From Rubrobacter sp. (lineage in GTDB: Bacteria > Actinomycetota > Rubrobacteria > Rubrobacterales > Rubrobacteraceae): DNA of 19,201 nucleotides. The DNA lies in contig JAFAPF010000262.1 in the NCBI GenBank assembly GCA_019247245.1, positions 1 through 19,201 on the forward strand, read 5' to 3'. Positions 7,318-15,017 of the stretch are shown here, one piece after another. Every line of letters starts with the position of its first letter. Position 1 is the stretch's first letter. The position numbers were made by a program, and so were the translations under genes. Below the pieces are notes generated by a model. It ran no database searches. It had not been told where the DNA came from and was given only the letters and a program-made list of their open reading frames with translations.

Positions 7318-8832
7318 TTGAGCAAGCGTCGTAAGATGTTCATCACACTCGCGACGCTCATCGGAACGTTCCTAGCGGCGCTGGACTCGACCGTAGTTGG
7401 GACTGCCATGCCAACGATAGTCGGCGATCTGGGTGGGCTTGCTCTCTATCCGTGGGTCTTTGCCTCCTACCTTCTGGCCGCGACCGTTACTGGGCCAGTG
7501 TTCGGCAAGCTCTCTGATACTTACGGACGTAAACCGATTTATCTTGCAGGCGTCTTCTTCTTTCTCTTGGGCAGTGTGCTAGCCGGTACCTCAGAGACGA
7601 TGGTCGGGCTCATAGCTTTTCGAACGTTACAAGGTCTCGGGGCGGGGGCTGTCCAGCCCACAGCCGTCACCATCATAGGTGACATCTTCAAGCTCGAGAG
7701 CCGAGCCCGCGTGCAAGGACTCTTCGGAACAGTGTGGGGCATCTCTGCGGTGATTGGCCCTGCCATAGGCGGGTTAGTTACCGACTACATCTCCTGGCGA
7801 TGGGTATTCTATATAAACCTGCCCTTCGGTCTCACTGCTGCTACTCTTCTTGCCCTCTCCCTTAGTGAGAGCTTTGAGCGTCGTCCTCGTCAGGTTGACT
7901 ATCTAGGAGCTACGCTCCTTACCAGCGGCTTAATGGCTATGCTATTAGCGCTCCTTGGCCAAGGAAGTATACCCTCACTCTCTGCCTCGACATTGGCTCT
8001 ATCGTTCAGCGGGTTGATAGCCCTCGCGCTCTTTGTCATGGTCGAGCGAAGGGCAGAGGACCCTATGGTTCCCCTGGAGCTCTTCAGAAACCGGATCTTC
8101 GCGGTGGGCGTGCTTGGGAACCTAGCTCTAGGCGGCGTACTGTTCGGTGTTTCGGTATACATTCCTCTTTTCGTGCAGGGTGCGTTGGCGGGCACGGCCG
8201 TGACGGCGGGGGCCGTGATCGCTCCTCTCTCAATCGGTTGGCCCGTAGGATCGTTTATTGGGGGACGCATGATTCTGAGGAGCGGCTACCGCCGGACACT
8301 TCTTGTAGGATCTTGCTTTATAGCGTTGGGAACAGGATTATCCGTACCGGTGAATGAGACGACGCCGTTGTGGTATATGGTGCTTGTAGCCTTCACCATC
8401 GGGCTTGGCATGGGGTTCTCGAGCACGACCTACTTGGTAAGCGTACAGAACGCTGTTCCTTGGCAACGCCGTGGCATCGCTACCTCATCTACTATCTTTT
8501 TCCGTACCGTTGGAGGCTCAATTGGGGTCGCAGTGATGGGCGCTCTGCTAAATATCTCCTTAGGCTCCGGTTATGCGGCTGCCGTCGAGAAAGCCTCTGC
8601 GGGGGATGAGAACCTTGCCCGTTTACTTGCCGACCCGAATAGCCTTTTGCAGCCGGTCTTACGTGAGCAAATCCCCTCCGACGCTTATACTGAGTTGGCC
8701 AACTCTTTAGCTACGGCTCTCTCACCAGTGTTCTGGGTGATATTCGTTCTCGGCCTGTCAGCCCTAGCCTTTGCAGTATTCTTTCCTAGCGGCCAAGCCA
8801 GAGACCTAGTTAGTAGAGAGGATGCTTTATGA
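7318..8832 (+). CDS. DHA2 (EmrB/QacA-type) MFS drug exporter
   Basis: This 504-residue carrier has about fourteen transmembrane helices, the 14-TM drug:H+ antiporter-2 layout. Visible motifs are ALDSTVVGTAMPTI in TM1 (D23 is the membrane acid of motif D1), motif A GKLSDTYGRKP at 63-73, motif B arginine R102 in FRTLQGLGAG, and antiporter motif C GPAIGG at 147-152 followed by the typical SWRWVFYINLPFG. I chose TTG 7318 because AAAGG (7306-7310) is 7 bases upstream; TTG 7312 is too close to it and ATG 7336 has no ribosome binding site. It is expected to expel lipophilic drugs, dyes or metabolites using the proton gradient. It has no adjacent membrane-fusion protein, consistent with a Gram-positive envelope. 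Its terminus is intact, and the broken cupin gene converges on it. Confidence 0.92.
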   Translation: MSKRRKMFITLATLIGTFLAALDSTVVGTAMPTIVGDLGGLALYPWVFASYLLAATVTGPVFGKLSDTYGRKPIYLAGVFFFLLGSVLAGTSETMVGLIAFRTLQGLGAGAVQPTAVTIIGDIFKLESRARVQGLFGTVWGISAVIGPAIGGLVTDYISWRWVFYINLPFGLTAATLLALSLSESFERRPRQVDYLGATLLTSGLMAMLLALLGQGSIPSLSASTLALSFSGLIALALFVMVERRAEDPMVPLELFRNRIFAVGVLGNLALGGVLFGVSVYIPLFVQGALAGTAVTAGAVIAPLSIGWPVGSFIGGRMILRSGYRRTLLVGSCFIALGTGLSVPVNETTPLWYMVLVAFTIGLGMGFSSTTYLVSVQNAVPWQRRGIATSSTIFFRTVGGSIGVAVMGALLNISLGSGYAAAVEKASAGDENLARLLADPNSLLQPVLREQIPSDAYTELANSLATALSPVFWVIFVLGLSALAFAVFFPSGQARDLVSREDAL

Positions 8833-8940
8833 ACAGGCGTTCACGGATTTCTACATCTGTTGGCCATCGATCTTTCCCTGCGTCCCTCATAGTACCAGCG
8901 TCAGTTAGTAGTAGCTGTACCCTGTTTACGTAGGCTATCA

Positions 8941-9412
8941 TCAGGGAGGTGGGTGAATAGAGTCCACCCAGTGGACCTCTCCCGGTAACTCGGCGAGCGA
9001 TATATCGAGGTTTACCCACAATCGGCTCCTGGTCGTTTCTCACGACTACGCAGGCAAGCGGTTCGTCCTAGCTCGCATTGATCTTCTGATGGGGAACGAA
9101 CGGTGGCACATAGATGAAGTCGCCGGGGCCAGCTTCGGCGACGAATTCGAGGCGGGTTCCCCACCGCATCCGCGCGTGGCTACTGACCACGTAGATCACG
9201 CTCTCGAGGCTTCCATGGTGATGCGGGCCGGTCTTGGCATTAGGGTGAACCGTGACGGTACCGGCCCACAGCTTGTTTGCCCCGGTCTTGGCATGTGTAA
9301 TAGCCGCTGCATGTGTCATGCCCGGCGTTTGGTGTGTATTAAGATCTAGTTCGCTACCTCGAACTATCCGAACACCGCGAACGCGCCAGTTAGGTGCTGG
9401 CTCTGTTGGCAC
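8941..9412 (-). pseudogene. Cupin-domain protein gene, broken by a stop codon and a frameshift
   Basis: The frame starts at GTG 9412 behind AAAGGGG and encodes a typical small single-domain cupin: KLWAGTVTVHPNAKTGPHHHG holds the His-rich metal motif 1, and FIYVPPFVPHQ holds motif 2. A TAG at 9068-9070 then interrupts it after INAS. Translation beyond the stop in the same frame continues the family with DEPLACVVVRNDQEPIV, and after one extra G (a GG to GGG run, plus-strand CCC at 9015-9017) the next frame continues VNLDISLAE and VHWVDSIHPPP before a TGA at 8941-8943. Joined, the product would be about 156 residues, the normal size for this actinobacterial cupin group. Two lesions make a decayed gene more likely than a base-calling slip. 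A 114-residue truncated cupin could still be made. Both metal motifs survive, but the last strands are lost. Confidence 0.85.
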
Positions 9413-9518
9413 TTTGTGACCCCTTTACCGAGCTTCGCCAACCCTAAGCTGCTACTAATGCTGCTTTGTATCAAGCGTGTAACAGCACTCTTTAACAGGA
9501 TACATAGGGGGCAGTGAA

Positions 9519-9824
9519 GTGATACGGCTAGTAATTAGTGTGGAGAGCCCTCGTCGTATATTCTTCGAGAAGGGGCTAGAGCGGACATTGCAGCCTCCGA
9601 GGGGCCTACGGCAAGATTCGGTCTCGTGTCTATCTACCAGAGCGGAGGGTTTGTTTCTCCGAAATCATCCGGCACTTAAGGCACAAGAAGAGGGTAGGAG
9701 ATATTACTTCGATGCACACCTTTTGCCGTATGTGCTCGTTCACTCGGTCCATTTCAATGACCCAACAAATGGGTCAACTGCCGCTGTTTTGCCATTAGAA
9801 AGCAATGGTATTGTGTTGCGCTAG
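9519..9824 (+). CDS. Hypothetical protein, unrecognised
   Basis: This is a 101-residue frame starting at GTG, with AGGGGG seven bases before it, a good ribosome binding site. I recognise no family. The N-terminus is a short hydrophobic strand (MIRLVISVES), followed by a basic, Arg-rich middle and a stretch rich in aromatic and His residues (RRYYFDAHLLPYVLVHSVHF, about 60-79). No signal peptide or membrane helix is seen. It stands alone between the cupin pseudogene and ribonuclease Z, and both face away from it or converge on it. It may be a real small gene or a remnant in which a frame survives by chance; amino acid usage does not decide. Confidence 0.35.
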   Translation: MIRLVISVESPRRIFFEKGLERTLQPPRGLRQDSVSCLSTRAEGLFLRNHPALKAQEEGRRYYFDAHLLPYVLVHSVHFNDPTNGSTAAVLPLESNGIVLR

Positions 9825-9995
9825 GGACAAGAGATCCGATGATCTATTCATAAACCGCCATTCAGCAGGTTTAATGCTGGCTTCTCTCAAAAGGCTGACT
9901 CCGAAAAGGATCAAAACCTATATACTTACACGGTTCTGCGCTTTATCGTTGGGCCAGCCAGGTTACGTGTTCAGGTGAGAAGCTTATAGATCTGA

Positions 9996-10011
9996 AGCAG
10001 TGCCGCCTGCT
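9996..10011. terminator. Weak hairpin after ribonuclease Z
   Basis: AGCAG-TGCCGC-CTGCT is a 5-bp stem with a 6-base loop, 18 bases beyond the stop codon of the minus-strand ribonuclease Z gene. No T-run follows in either direction. Confidence 0.2.
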
Positions 10012-10028
10012 ACAATCACTCTTGGGAC

Positions 10029-10961
10029 CTACTCATCAAAGCCGAGTGTCTGTGTCATACCGTCTTGACCGAGGACCGTGGCTGGGAAGACGGTAGTGGC
10101 CTGACCGAGATGGGCAGAAGGATCGTCTAAGGAAGGGCCATAATGAGTGAGCCACAATCTCCGTGCGTCACCGTCACGGGCAAGTGTCGCCGCTTCGGCA
10201 AACGTCATATGTAGTGATTCCCAACGTGTTGGCTTGTCCTCCTCAGAGCCGTACATACCCTCGGCGATCAGTAGGTCCGCCCCTTCGCCTCCCGCGCGCA
10301 CAAACTCGACGATGCTGGGGGTCAAGGTTGCGTCCGTGACAAGCACTAGCCTCAAGCCTCGACGGTTTGGGCCGAGCACCTCCCCCGGCTCTATGGTGCG
10401 GCCCGCGAACTGGACGCTTTGACCGCTCTGAAGCTGCCCCCATTGCGTCACGGGCAGTCCCAAAGCATGTGCTCGCTCCGCATTAAAGCGGGGTGCACGA
10501 GGAACGGAGAGGGAGTAGGCCAGGCAGGGCACATCATGTTCTACACCAGTGCAGCTCGCTTCGATACCTCCTGTACCTTCTAAAGGAAAGACCTTGCTGG
10601 TAGAGAGCGTGACGATACGCAAGGGGTAAGGCAGGCGAGATTCCACGACGAGCAAACCACCTAGTACTTTCTCTAGAGGAGGAGGCCCGTAGATAGTGAG
10701 CGGCTCCTCAGAGCCCCTGCCAGAGAACCCAAGCGAGAGCAAGAGTCCGGGCAGCCCCAAAACATGGTCGGCGTGGGTATGGGTGATAAGGATAGGCCTT
10801 AGACGTCTAAGGCCCCAGCCTCGCTCACGTAGCGCTACCTGCGTGCCCTCGCCACAGTCAAGGAGCACAAGGTCTCCTCCCACGCGCACGAGGGTAGCCG
10901 AGAGTCGGCGCCTCGGCAGTGGAATCGTTCCTCCCGTTCCGAGTAAACACACGTCGATCAT
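10029..10961 (-). CDS. rnz: Ribonuclease Z (tRNA 3'-endonuclease), metallo-beta-lactamase fold
   Basis: This 310-residue cytoplasmic enzyme has the metallo-beta-lactamase fold. Zinc ligands are visible: H61, H63, D65 and H66 in ITHTHADHVLGLPG, H142 in EHDVPC, D210 in LVTDAT, and H273 in LTHYGPS. HMTFAEAATLA (251-261) holds the catalytic His characteristic of RNase Z, and RFNAERAHALGLP (158-170) matches the FDxEKAxxLGVP segment of the same family. RNase Z cuts tRNA precursors just 3' of the discriminator base so that CCA can be added; the length matches the short bacterial form. The start is ATG 10961; the ribosome binding site is weak. It stands alone, 297 bases from the next minus-strand gene. 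An arylsulfatase-like MBL hydrolase is the alternative, but the LGLPG and HMTF motifs favour RNase Z. Confidence 0.85.
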   Translation of the reverse strand: MIDVCLLGTGGTIPLPRRRLSATLVRVGGDLVLLDCGEGTQVALRERGWGLRRLRPILITHTHADHVLGLPGLLLSLGFSGRGSEEPLTIYGPPPLEKVLGGLLVVESRLPYPLRIVTLSTSKVFPLEGTGGIEASCTGVEHDVPCLAYSLSVPRAPRFNAERAHALGLPVTQWGQLQSGQSVQFAGRTIEPGEVLGPNRRGLRLVLVTDATLTPSIVEFVRAGGEGADLLIAEGMYGSEEDKPTRWESLHMTFAEAATLARDGDARRLWLTHYGPSLDDPSAHLGQATTVFPATVLGQDGMTQTLGFDE

Positions 10962-11225
10962 AGGTTTCTCAGAAAGGGATGATACCTAGCCTGAAGACCG
11001 ACGCTGCGAGTGGGACACAGTGAAGCAAATACTCCAGAGCAGGGACACCCTAGCTGCTGCGGAGAAGTGGTTGGGATGTTTGCTGTCGAGTTTAACAGTG
11101 TGTTGTACAGTTATTGACCCCCCTCGCGGCGTCGACGCGTGTTCTTTACCAGGCGGATCTGGGTGAATGTTAATCTACACCTCCTTTGAACTCACGGCAA
11201 GGTTTTGGGGCTAGCGTGTTGCAGC
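10962..11225. other. Intergenic region ahead of ribonuclease Z
   Basis: Nothing coding is seen. It must hold the minus-strand promoter for ribonuclease Z, but I cannot place -35 and -10 boxes with confidence. Confidence 0.4.
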
Positions 11226-11259
11226 GAGGGCTGTTTCACCCTGAGGGCTGTTTCACCCT
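11226..11259. repeat. Perfect 17-bp tandem duplication abutting a stop codon
   Basis: GAGGGCTGTTTCACCCT is present twice head to tail (11226-11242 and 11243-11259). Each copy contains complementary ends (AGGG and CCCT), so the minus-strand transcript leaving the upstream membrane-protein gene could form two successive small hairpins. The second copy ends on the first base of that gene's stop codon. It looks like a recent slippage or a duplicated transcript-end element. Confidence 0.8.
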
Positions 11260-12206
11260 TATTGGGTTGCATCAGAGTCATCGTTAACACGGCCATCTTC
11301 TATCGGATCAACGTTCACCGAGGGTCTTTTCGTTTGTTCCCAATACCGAGTAATGCTCTCGCCTGTTTGACTGGCTGGATGGCTGCTTATAGCTAGGATA
11401 CCGCTCTCACGGTTATAGACATACAAATTCTGTGGGTCTGAACCCAGGAGCCTGTACCGACTACTACTGGGCAAACTCTCAGGCCAACTTTGGGTTGCTT
11501 CTAGCTGTACGTATGGTAGATCAAGGGGCAACTCTAACGCAGCAAGGCATAAGCCAGCAAAAATAGAGCCTGTAAAGGCTAGGACCAGCCCGTGGTGCAA
11601 CCATCTGTCATGCCCCCAGAACCTTATGTATCCCAGTACGATGCCTCCGAGGGCAGAAAAGATGAAGTAACCACCCAAAAAAGGAAGGTCGTACCAGCTA
11701 TCAACGGGGAACTCGCTCCATAGCCACAGTATTACAAGCGGAAGTAAGGTCAACGGAGAGAGGTACCAGAAAAGCCGCTCCCACTTATTAAGGCGCTCCC
11801 ACTTACCTAGAAAGTATCCTGCATAATCGCCCTTATCTTCGCGCGCCGCCCGACTCTTGGCCAGCTTCCACCTCTGCAACAACAGCAAGGTTGCTGAAGC
11901 GATGCACATGCTCAAAACAGTAGAAACAAGCGAAAGCAGTAAGAGCCGTACTCCAATACCTATAACTATCACTTTCGGGACCAAAGATACTGCGTACCAG
12001 ATCATAGGAAAGTCGAGCCCGCTAGTAGCCCAGTTATAGGGGAAGTTAGGGTCTCTCCATATCTGGAGGCTCAGAGCCACGAACCCGAGAGGGTAAAGTG
12101 TGGCAGCTGGAATACCGATATAGAAGAGTGTCCCACCAAGAATGTTTCTGAAGGATGGAGCTTCCTTGGAAGTTGAAGGCGAGGTTTTAGTATTCGAGTC
12201 TGTCAC
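11259..12206 (-). CDS. Multi-pass membrane protein of unknown function
   Basis: This is a 315-residue protein from a GTG start (12206) with no strong ribosome binding site; no other start is plausible because the next Met is inside the membrane part. It has a polar Ser/Thr-rich N-terminus (about 1-18), then about six hydrophobic segments (near 25-47, 75-109, 147-163, 173-193 and 203-221). A soluble C-terminal domain (about 230-315) contains YRLLGSDPQNLYVYNRESG, a strand pattern often seen in outer domains of actinobacterial membrane proteins. A local duplication gives KWERLN-KWERLF at about 134-145. I do not recognise a family. It stands alone, with the tandem 17-bp repeat at its 3' end. Confidence 0.7.
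   Translation of the reverse strand: MTDSNTKTSPSTSKEAPSFRNILGGTLFYIGIPAATLYPLGFVALSLQIWRDPNFPYNWATSGLDFPMIWYAVSLVPKVIVIGIGVRLLLLSLVSTVLSMCIASATLLLLQRWKLAKSRAAREDKGDYAGYFLGKWERLNKWERLFWYLSPLTLLPLVILWLWSEFPVDSWYDLPFLGGYFIFSALGGIVLGYIRFWGHDRWLHHGLVLAFTGSIFAGLCLAALELPLDLPYVQLEATQSWPESLPSSSRYRLLGSDPQNLYVYNRESGILAISSHPASQTGESITRYWEQTKRPSVNVDPIEDGRVNDDSDATQ
11776..11805. repeat. Short in-frame duplication inside the membrane-protein gene
   Basis: CGCTCCCACTTA occurs at 11776-11787 and again at 11794-11805, an 18-base period. On the minus strand this encodes the repeated KWERL pentapeptide between the first and second membrane halves of the protein, so the reading frame is kept. Confidence 0.65.
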
Positions 12207-12553
12207 GGATTATTTTCTCTAGCAGCACAACATCTTGCATCATAGCTATTGATGCCACTCAATGCTGACGCTGCTTCTCCAGATATGGTGGGGCTTTCGA
12301 ACAAGCATTTATGCTCCACACAGGGCTATTCTTCAATGCCAGTGCAAATCGCTGTAGCAGGCTGACTAGACGTTGCCTATATTAGTGTTACCTCCGCTTC
12401 GAGGGTCTCCTCGGTTAACAGAGCATGGAGCAGAAATTCGCTGGGTGTGAATTTGGGGGTCAAACCGTTGTAGTTTGATACACTCCCGTTTTTTGAAGCT
12501 GAAGTAGGGGTATTGGTAGGTCGTTACAATCCGTTAGTAGAAAGGATATCTTC
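12207..12553. other. Divergent intergenic region, no clear gene
   Basis: This region holds the control sequences for the minus-strand membrane protein and the plus-strand dehydrogenase. A minus-strand frame of roughly 48 codons (ending near 12380) reads LTPKFTPSEFLLHALL and TEETLEAEV near its end, which looks protein-like but has no good start or ribosome binding site and no known match; it could be the tail of a lost gene. AAAGGA at 12541-12546 is the dehydrogenase ribosome binding site. Confidence 0.4.
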
Positions 12554-13510
12554 GTGCGAGCCATGGTTATTCCTGAGTTTGGCGATCCTGACCTCTTCGA
12601 GGAGAGAGATGTATCCAGGCCCGAGCCTGGTCCGGGTGAGATATTAGTACGGGTCTTCGCCTCGTCGGTCAACCCCATCGACATCAAGCTCCGGGCCGAT
12701 GGGAGTTTCGCTGGGTTGGAACTGCCGGTGATCTTAGGAGCTGATGTCTCGGGTGTGGTCGAGGAGGTCGGAGCGGGGGTCGAGGATTTCGCGCCCGGCG
12801 ACGAGGTGTACTATACGCCAGAGATCTTCGGTCCTGGCTCCAACCGCTCCTACGCTGAATACAACGTCGTCGCTGCTACCATAGCAGCGAAAAAACCTGC
12901 TTGCCTCTCCCACGAAGAGGCCGCTACCGTTCCCTTGGCTGGCGGCACAGCCTACGAGGCTACCGTGCGTCGGCTCGCCGTTCGGGTGGGGGAGACGATC
13001 CTCATTCACGGTGGGGCGGGAGGTGTAGGCTCCTTCGCTGTCCAAATAGCCAAAGCTGCTGGTGCAAGGGTTTTAGCGAGTGCAGGTAGGCATAATCAGG
13101 ATACTTTAAGGGAACTCGGCGCCGACGTCGCCATAGACTACGCTTCAGAGGATATCGTCGAGGTTGCGCTCGATGACACAGGAGGTAGGGGAGTGGACGC
13201 GGTCCTAGACACGGCTGGAGGAGACCTTATAGCCAAGAGTTTACGAGCGGCTCGCTCTTTTGGCCGGCTCGCGAGCATAATTTCCTTGCAGGGGGATCTC
13301 ACTCCCGCTTACCAGTTCAATCAGACGATCTACGGCGTTCTTACCCCGCGTGAGCGCAGGCGGCTGGACGAGATGACCCACTTGATAGAACGTGGGCAGA
13401 TGCGCCCCCTTGTGGATGAAGTACTGCCTTTGAAAGAGGTCGCCACGGCGCACGTACGGCTTGAGTCCGGGCACGGACGCGGCAAGATTGCGCTACGCGT
13501 GGCAGAGTAA
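12554..13510 (+). CDS. Zinc-independent alcohol dehydrogenase / quinone oxidoreductase (MDR family)
   Basis: This 318-residue enzyme belongs to the medium-chain dehydrogenase/reductase superfamily. It has an N-terminal GroES-like domain (about 1-120, with GADVSGVVEEVG at 62-73) and a Rossmann domain carrying the NADPH-binding loop HGGAGGVG (152-159). It lacks the four-Cys structural zinc loop, placing it in the quinone-reductase branch. The C-terminal part (MTHLIERGQMRPLVDEVLPL) is typical of bacterial QOR-like proteins. It starts at GTG 12554, 7 bases after AAAGGA. It probably reduces quinones or reactive carbonyls with NADPH in the cytosol; the substrate is unknown. The gene is intact, although its 3' neighbours are debris. 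Confidence 0.9.
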   Translation: MRAMVIPEFGDPDLFEERDVSRPEPGPGEILVRVFASSVNPIDIKLRADGSFAGLELPVILGADVSGVVEEVGAGVEDFAPGDEVYYTPEIFGPGSNRSYAEYNVVAATIAAKKPACLSHEEAATVPLAGGTAYEATVRRLAVRVGETILIHGGAGGVGSFAVQIAKAAGARVLASAGRHNQDTLRELGADVAIDYASEDIVEVALDDTGGRGVDAVLDTAGGDLIAKSLRAARSFGRLASIISLQGDLTPAYQFNQTIYGVLTPRERRRLDEMTHLIERGQMRPLVDEVLPLKEVATAHVRLESGHGRGKIALRVAE

Positions 13511-13520
13511 CAGAGGCTCT

Positions 13521-13613
13521 CGCATCTTCCACGTGGGAGTAGATGTCAAGCGTAAGGCTGGCATCGCCATACCAGGTAAGCTCTTGGACGAGCGGGTTCA
13601 CACGCCGCTGGCT
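13521..13613 (-). pseudogene. C-terminal fragment of a tyrosine recombinase/integrase
   Basis: Read on the minus strand, the frame gives SGVNPLVQEL, then GDASLTLDIYSHVEDA. This matches the end of phage-type integrases (family pattern: AGVNPKVVQERLGHASI followed by LDTYSHV). The Tyr in IYSHV (bases 13539-13541) sits where the catalytic nucleophile belongs. The GHASI box, which carries a catalytic His or Trp, is corrupted (WYGDAS), and everything upstream of SGVNP, including the Arg residues, is missing. It is a fragment of about 30 codons, trapped between an intact dehydrogenase and half of an EamA transporter, and likely marks the site of an old insertion and deletion. The match is short, so chance resemblance is not excluded. 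Confidence 0.6.
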
Positions 13614-13943
13614 ACGCTTACGATCATCACTGCGCTCGTCCTACCGCCCCTAAGCGCTATCGGAGGATATGAGCTGTTGGCTCAACCTCTAGGGCACATT
13701 ACTTCCGTAATCAGCGCTGGCCTCCTATACATCGGCATCGTGGCTTCGGTAGCAGCCTTCATGTCCTGTAGTATTGGTATCAGTGGTGTCGGGGCAGCTG
13801 GAGAGGCGATCTTCGTGAACCTCATCCCGCTCTTCACTGCCGGGATCGCTGTGCTGACGTTGGGCGAGCGACTTGGCCTGGTTCAGCTGATAGGTGGTTT
13901 GTTGGTTGTCGGCGGTGTGACCCTAACTTCTTCGAGGGGATGA
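13599..13943 (+). pseudogene. Second half of an EamA (DMT-family) transporter
   Basis: The frame from about 13599 to the stop at 13943 encodes about five hydrophobic helices in the pattern of the C-terminal EamA domain. SVISAGLLYIGIVASVAAFMS, GVGAAGEAIFVNLIPLFTAGIAVLTLGE, then QLIGGLLVVGGVTLTSSRG correspond to the fifth to tenth helices of a ten-TM drug/metabolite transporter. The first EamA domain is absent; upstream, the frame runs without a sensible start into the recombinase remnant and the dehydrogenase. A complete carrier needs two EamA domains (about 290-310 residues), so this is a 5'-truncated remnant. The last five helices are undisturbed, which suggests a fairly recent loss. Confidence 0.75.
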
Positions 13944-14077
13944 AAGCACGCTGATGGTGAAGAAGAGTTACCCCCAGGAACAAAGTAGCGCAGGTGCTCT
14001 GCCAGTAGAAGGTGCCTAAGGCCACTGCGATTCAACCAGCAGCTGTTGATGGCCTAGAGTAAAGCTCTCTTATGTTG

Positions 14078-14090
14078 TTAGCTTAGCTAA
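14078..14090. promoter_or_regulatory. Perfect 13-bp palindrome upstream of the SGNH lipoprotein
   Basis: TTAGCTTAGCTAA is a perfect 6-1-6 inverted repeat 145 bases before the lipoprotein start. A looser inverted pair, AAGCTCT (14062-14068) and AGAGCTT (14091-14097), flanks it. It could be an operator or the end of a transcript; there is no independent support. Confidence 0.3.
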
Positions 14091-14234
14091 AGAGCTTGTG
14101 GCATACTTGCCTCCGGCTTGGGCTTCAGTGGACACCTTAAAAGTTATAAGAAGAGCGCACCAGTCGTACCTCAGTCAGCAAAGGCGGCCTTCCAGGAAGC
14201 AGCCAGACTACCGGACAGCGAAGGAGGGAGAGAT

Positions 14235-15017
14235 GTGTCTTTTGCCAATTGCTGCCAGGGCGGTAGTAGGCTGCTTGCACTACTCCTCGGTGTTCTGCTC
14301 GGCTTCGAGACGTTACTCGTAAGCGGCTGCGCTGTAAATGAAAAAGCTGAGAACGTTCCGGAGGAAACCGCAGCGGTGACCAATACCTCGGGTTCCTCCT
14401 GGACCTATGTTGCCCTTGGGGATTCGTTAGCCGTGGGCTTGTACGCCTCAAGAAGCTATGTGGATCGCTATGCAGACTACATTAATACCGACACCGGTAC
14501 CCAGGTTAGCCTTATGAACTACGGCCAGAGCGGTGAGAGAAGTTCGCAGCTGCTCAACGCTCTCCGCGGTGACAACTCATTGCGCCAAGCTCTTAGCGCA
14601 GCTGATGTCATAACTTTTAATATCGGCATCAACGACTTCGGACATGCGGTAGAAGCGTACGAAGATGGAACATGCGGTGGAGCTGACAACCAAGATTGTC
14701 TGCGCATGGCCCTAGAGATGTTTGAAGCTAATTGGGACGCCATAATCGCTGAGCTTTTAAGCTTACGCTCTACCAGAAACACCATCATCCGGACGGTGGG
14801 CCTTGGCCACACCCCGCACATTGATAACGTTTTAGAGCCTTATCTGAACGAAGTAAATGAGCACATCGCTACAACCTCAACCAACAACCACGTACCCTAT
14901 GTACAACCATATTTAGATACAGGGGACCTCAATCCGGACGGGATTCACCCCAATGACAAAGGCTATGAGGTCATCGCTGCTCAGCTGCGAGGGCTAGGGT
15001 ACGCTCCTTTGAAGTAA
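14235..15017 (+). CDS. SGNH/GDSL-type lipoprotein hydrolase
   Basis: This 260-residue secreted esterase/lipase-fold protein starts at GTG 14235, behind a strong GGAGG 7 bases upstream. The upstream frame (to 14118) has no signal-peptide character. Residues 1-31 form a lipoprotein signal peptide ending in the lipobox LVSGC, with Cys32 as the lipid-attachment site. The SGNH blocks are in order: block I ALGDSLAVG with Ser64 (catalytic nucleophile), block II Gly near 100, block III GINDFG with N133, and block V DGIHPND with D235 and H238. The catalytic residues are all present. C147 and C154 could form a disulfide outside the cell. It would act on ester bonds in lipids or cell-envelope polysaccharides on the outer face of the membrane. 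The substrate is unknown. Confidence 0.88.
   Translation: MSFANCCQGGSRLLALLLGVLLGFETLLVSGCAVNEKAENVPEETAAVTNTSGSSWTYVALGDSLAVGLYASRSYVDRYADYINTDTGTQVSLMNYGQSGERSSQLLNALRGDNSLRQALSAADVITFNIGINDFGHAVEAYEDGTCGGADNQDCLRMALEMFEANWDAIIAELLSLRSTRNTIIRTVGLGHTPHIDNVLEPYLNEVNEHIATTSTNNHVPYVQPYLDTGDLNPDGIHPNDKGYEVIAAQLRGLGYAPLK

Noticed and set aside
12380..12480. Minus-strand protein-like tail (LTPKFTPSEFLLHALL)
   Set aside because: No start with a ribosome binding site and no family recognised; too short to call, noted in the gap entry only.
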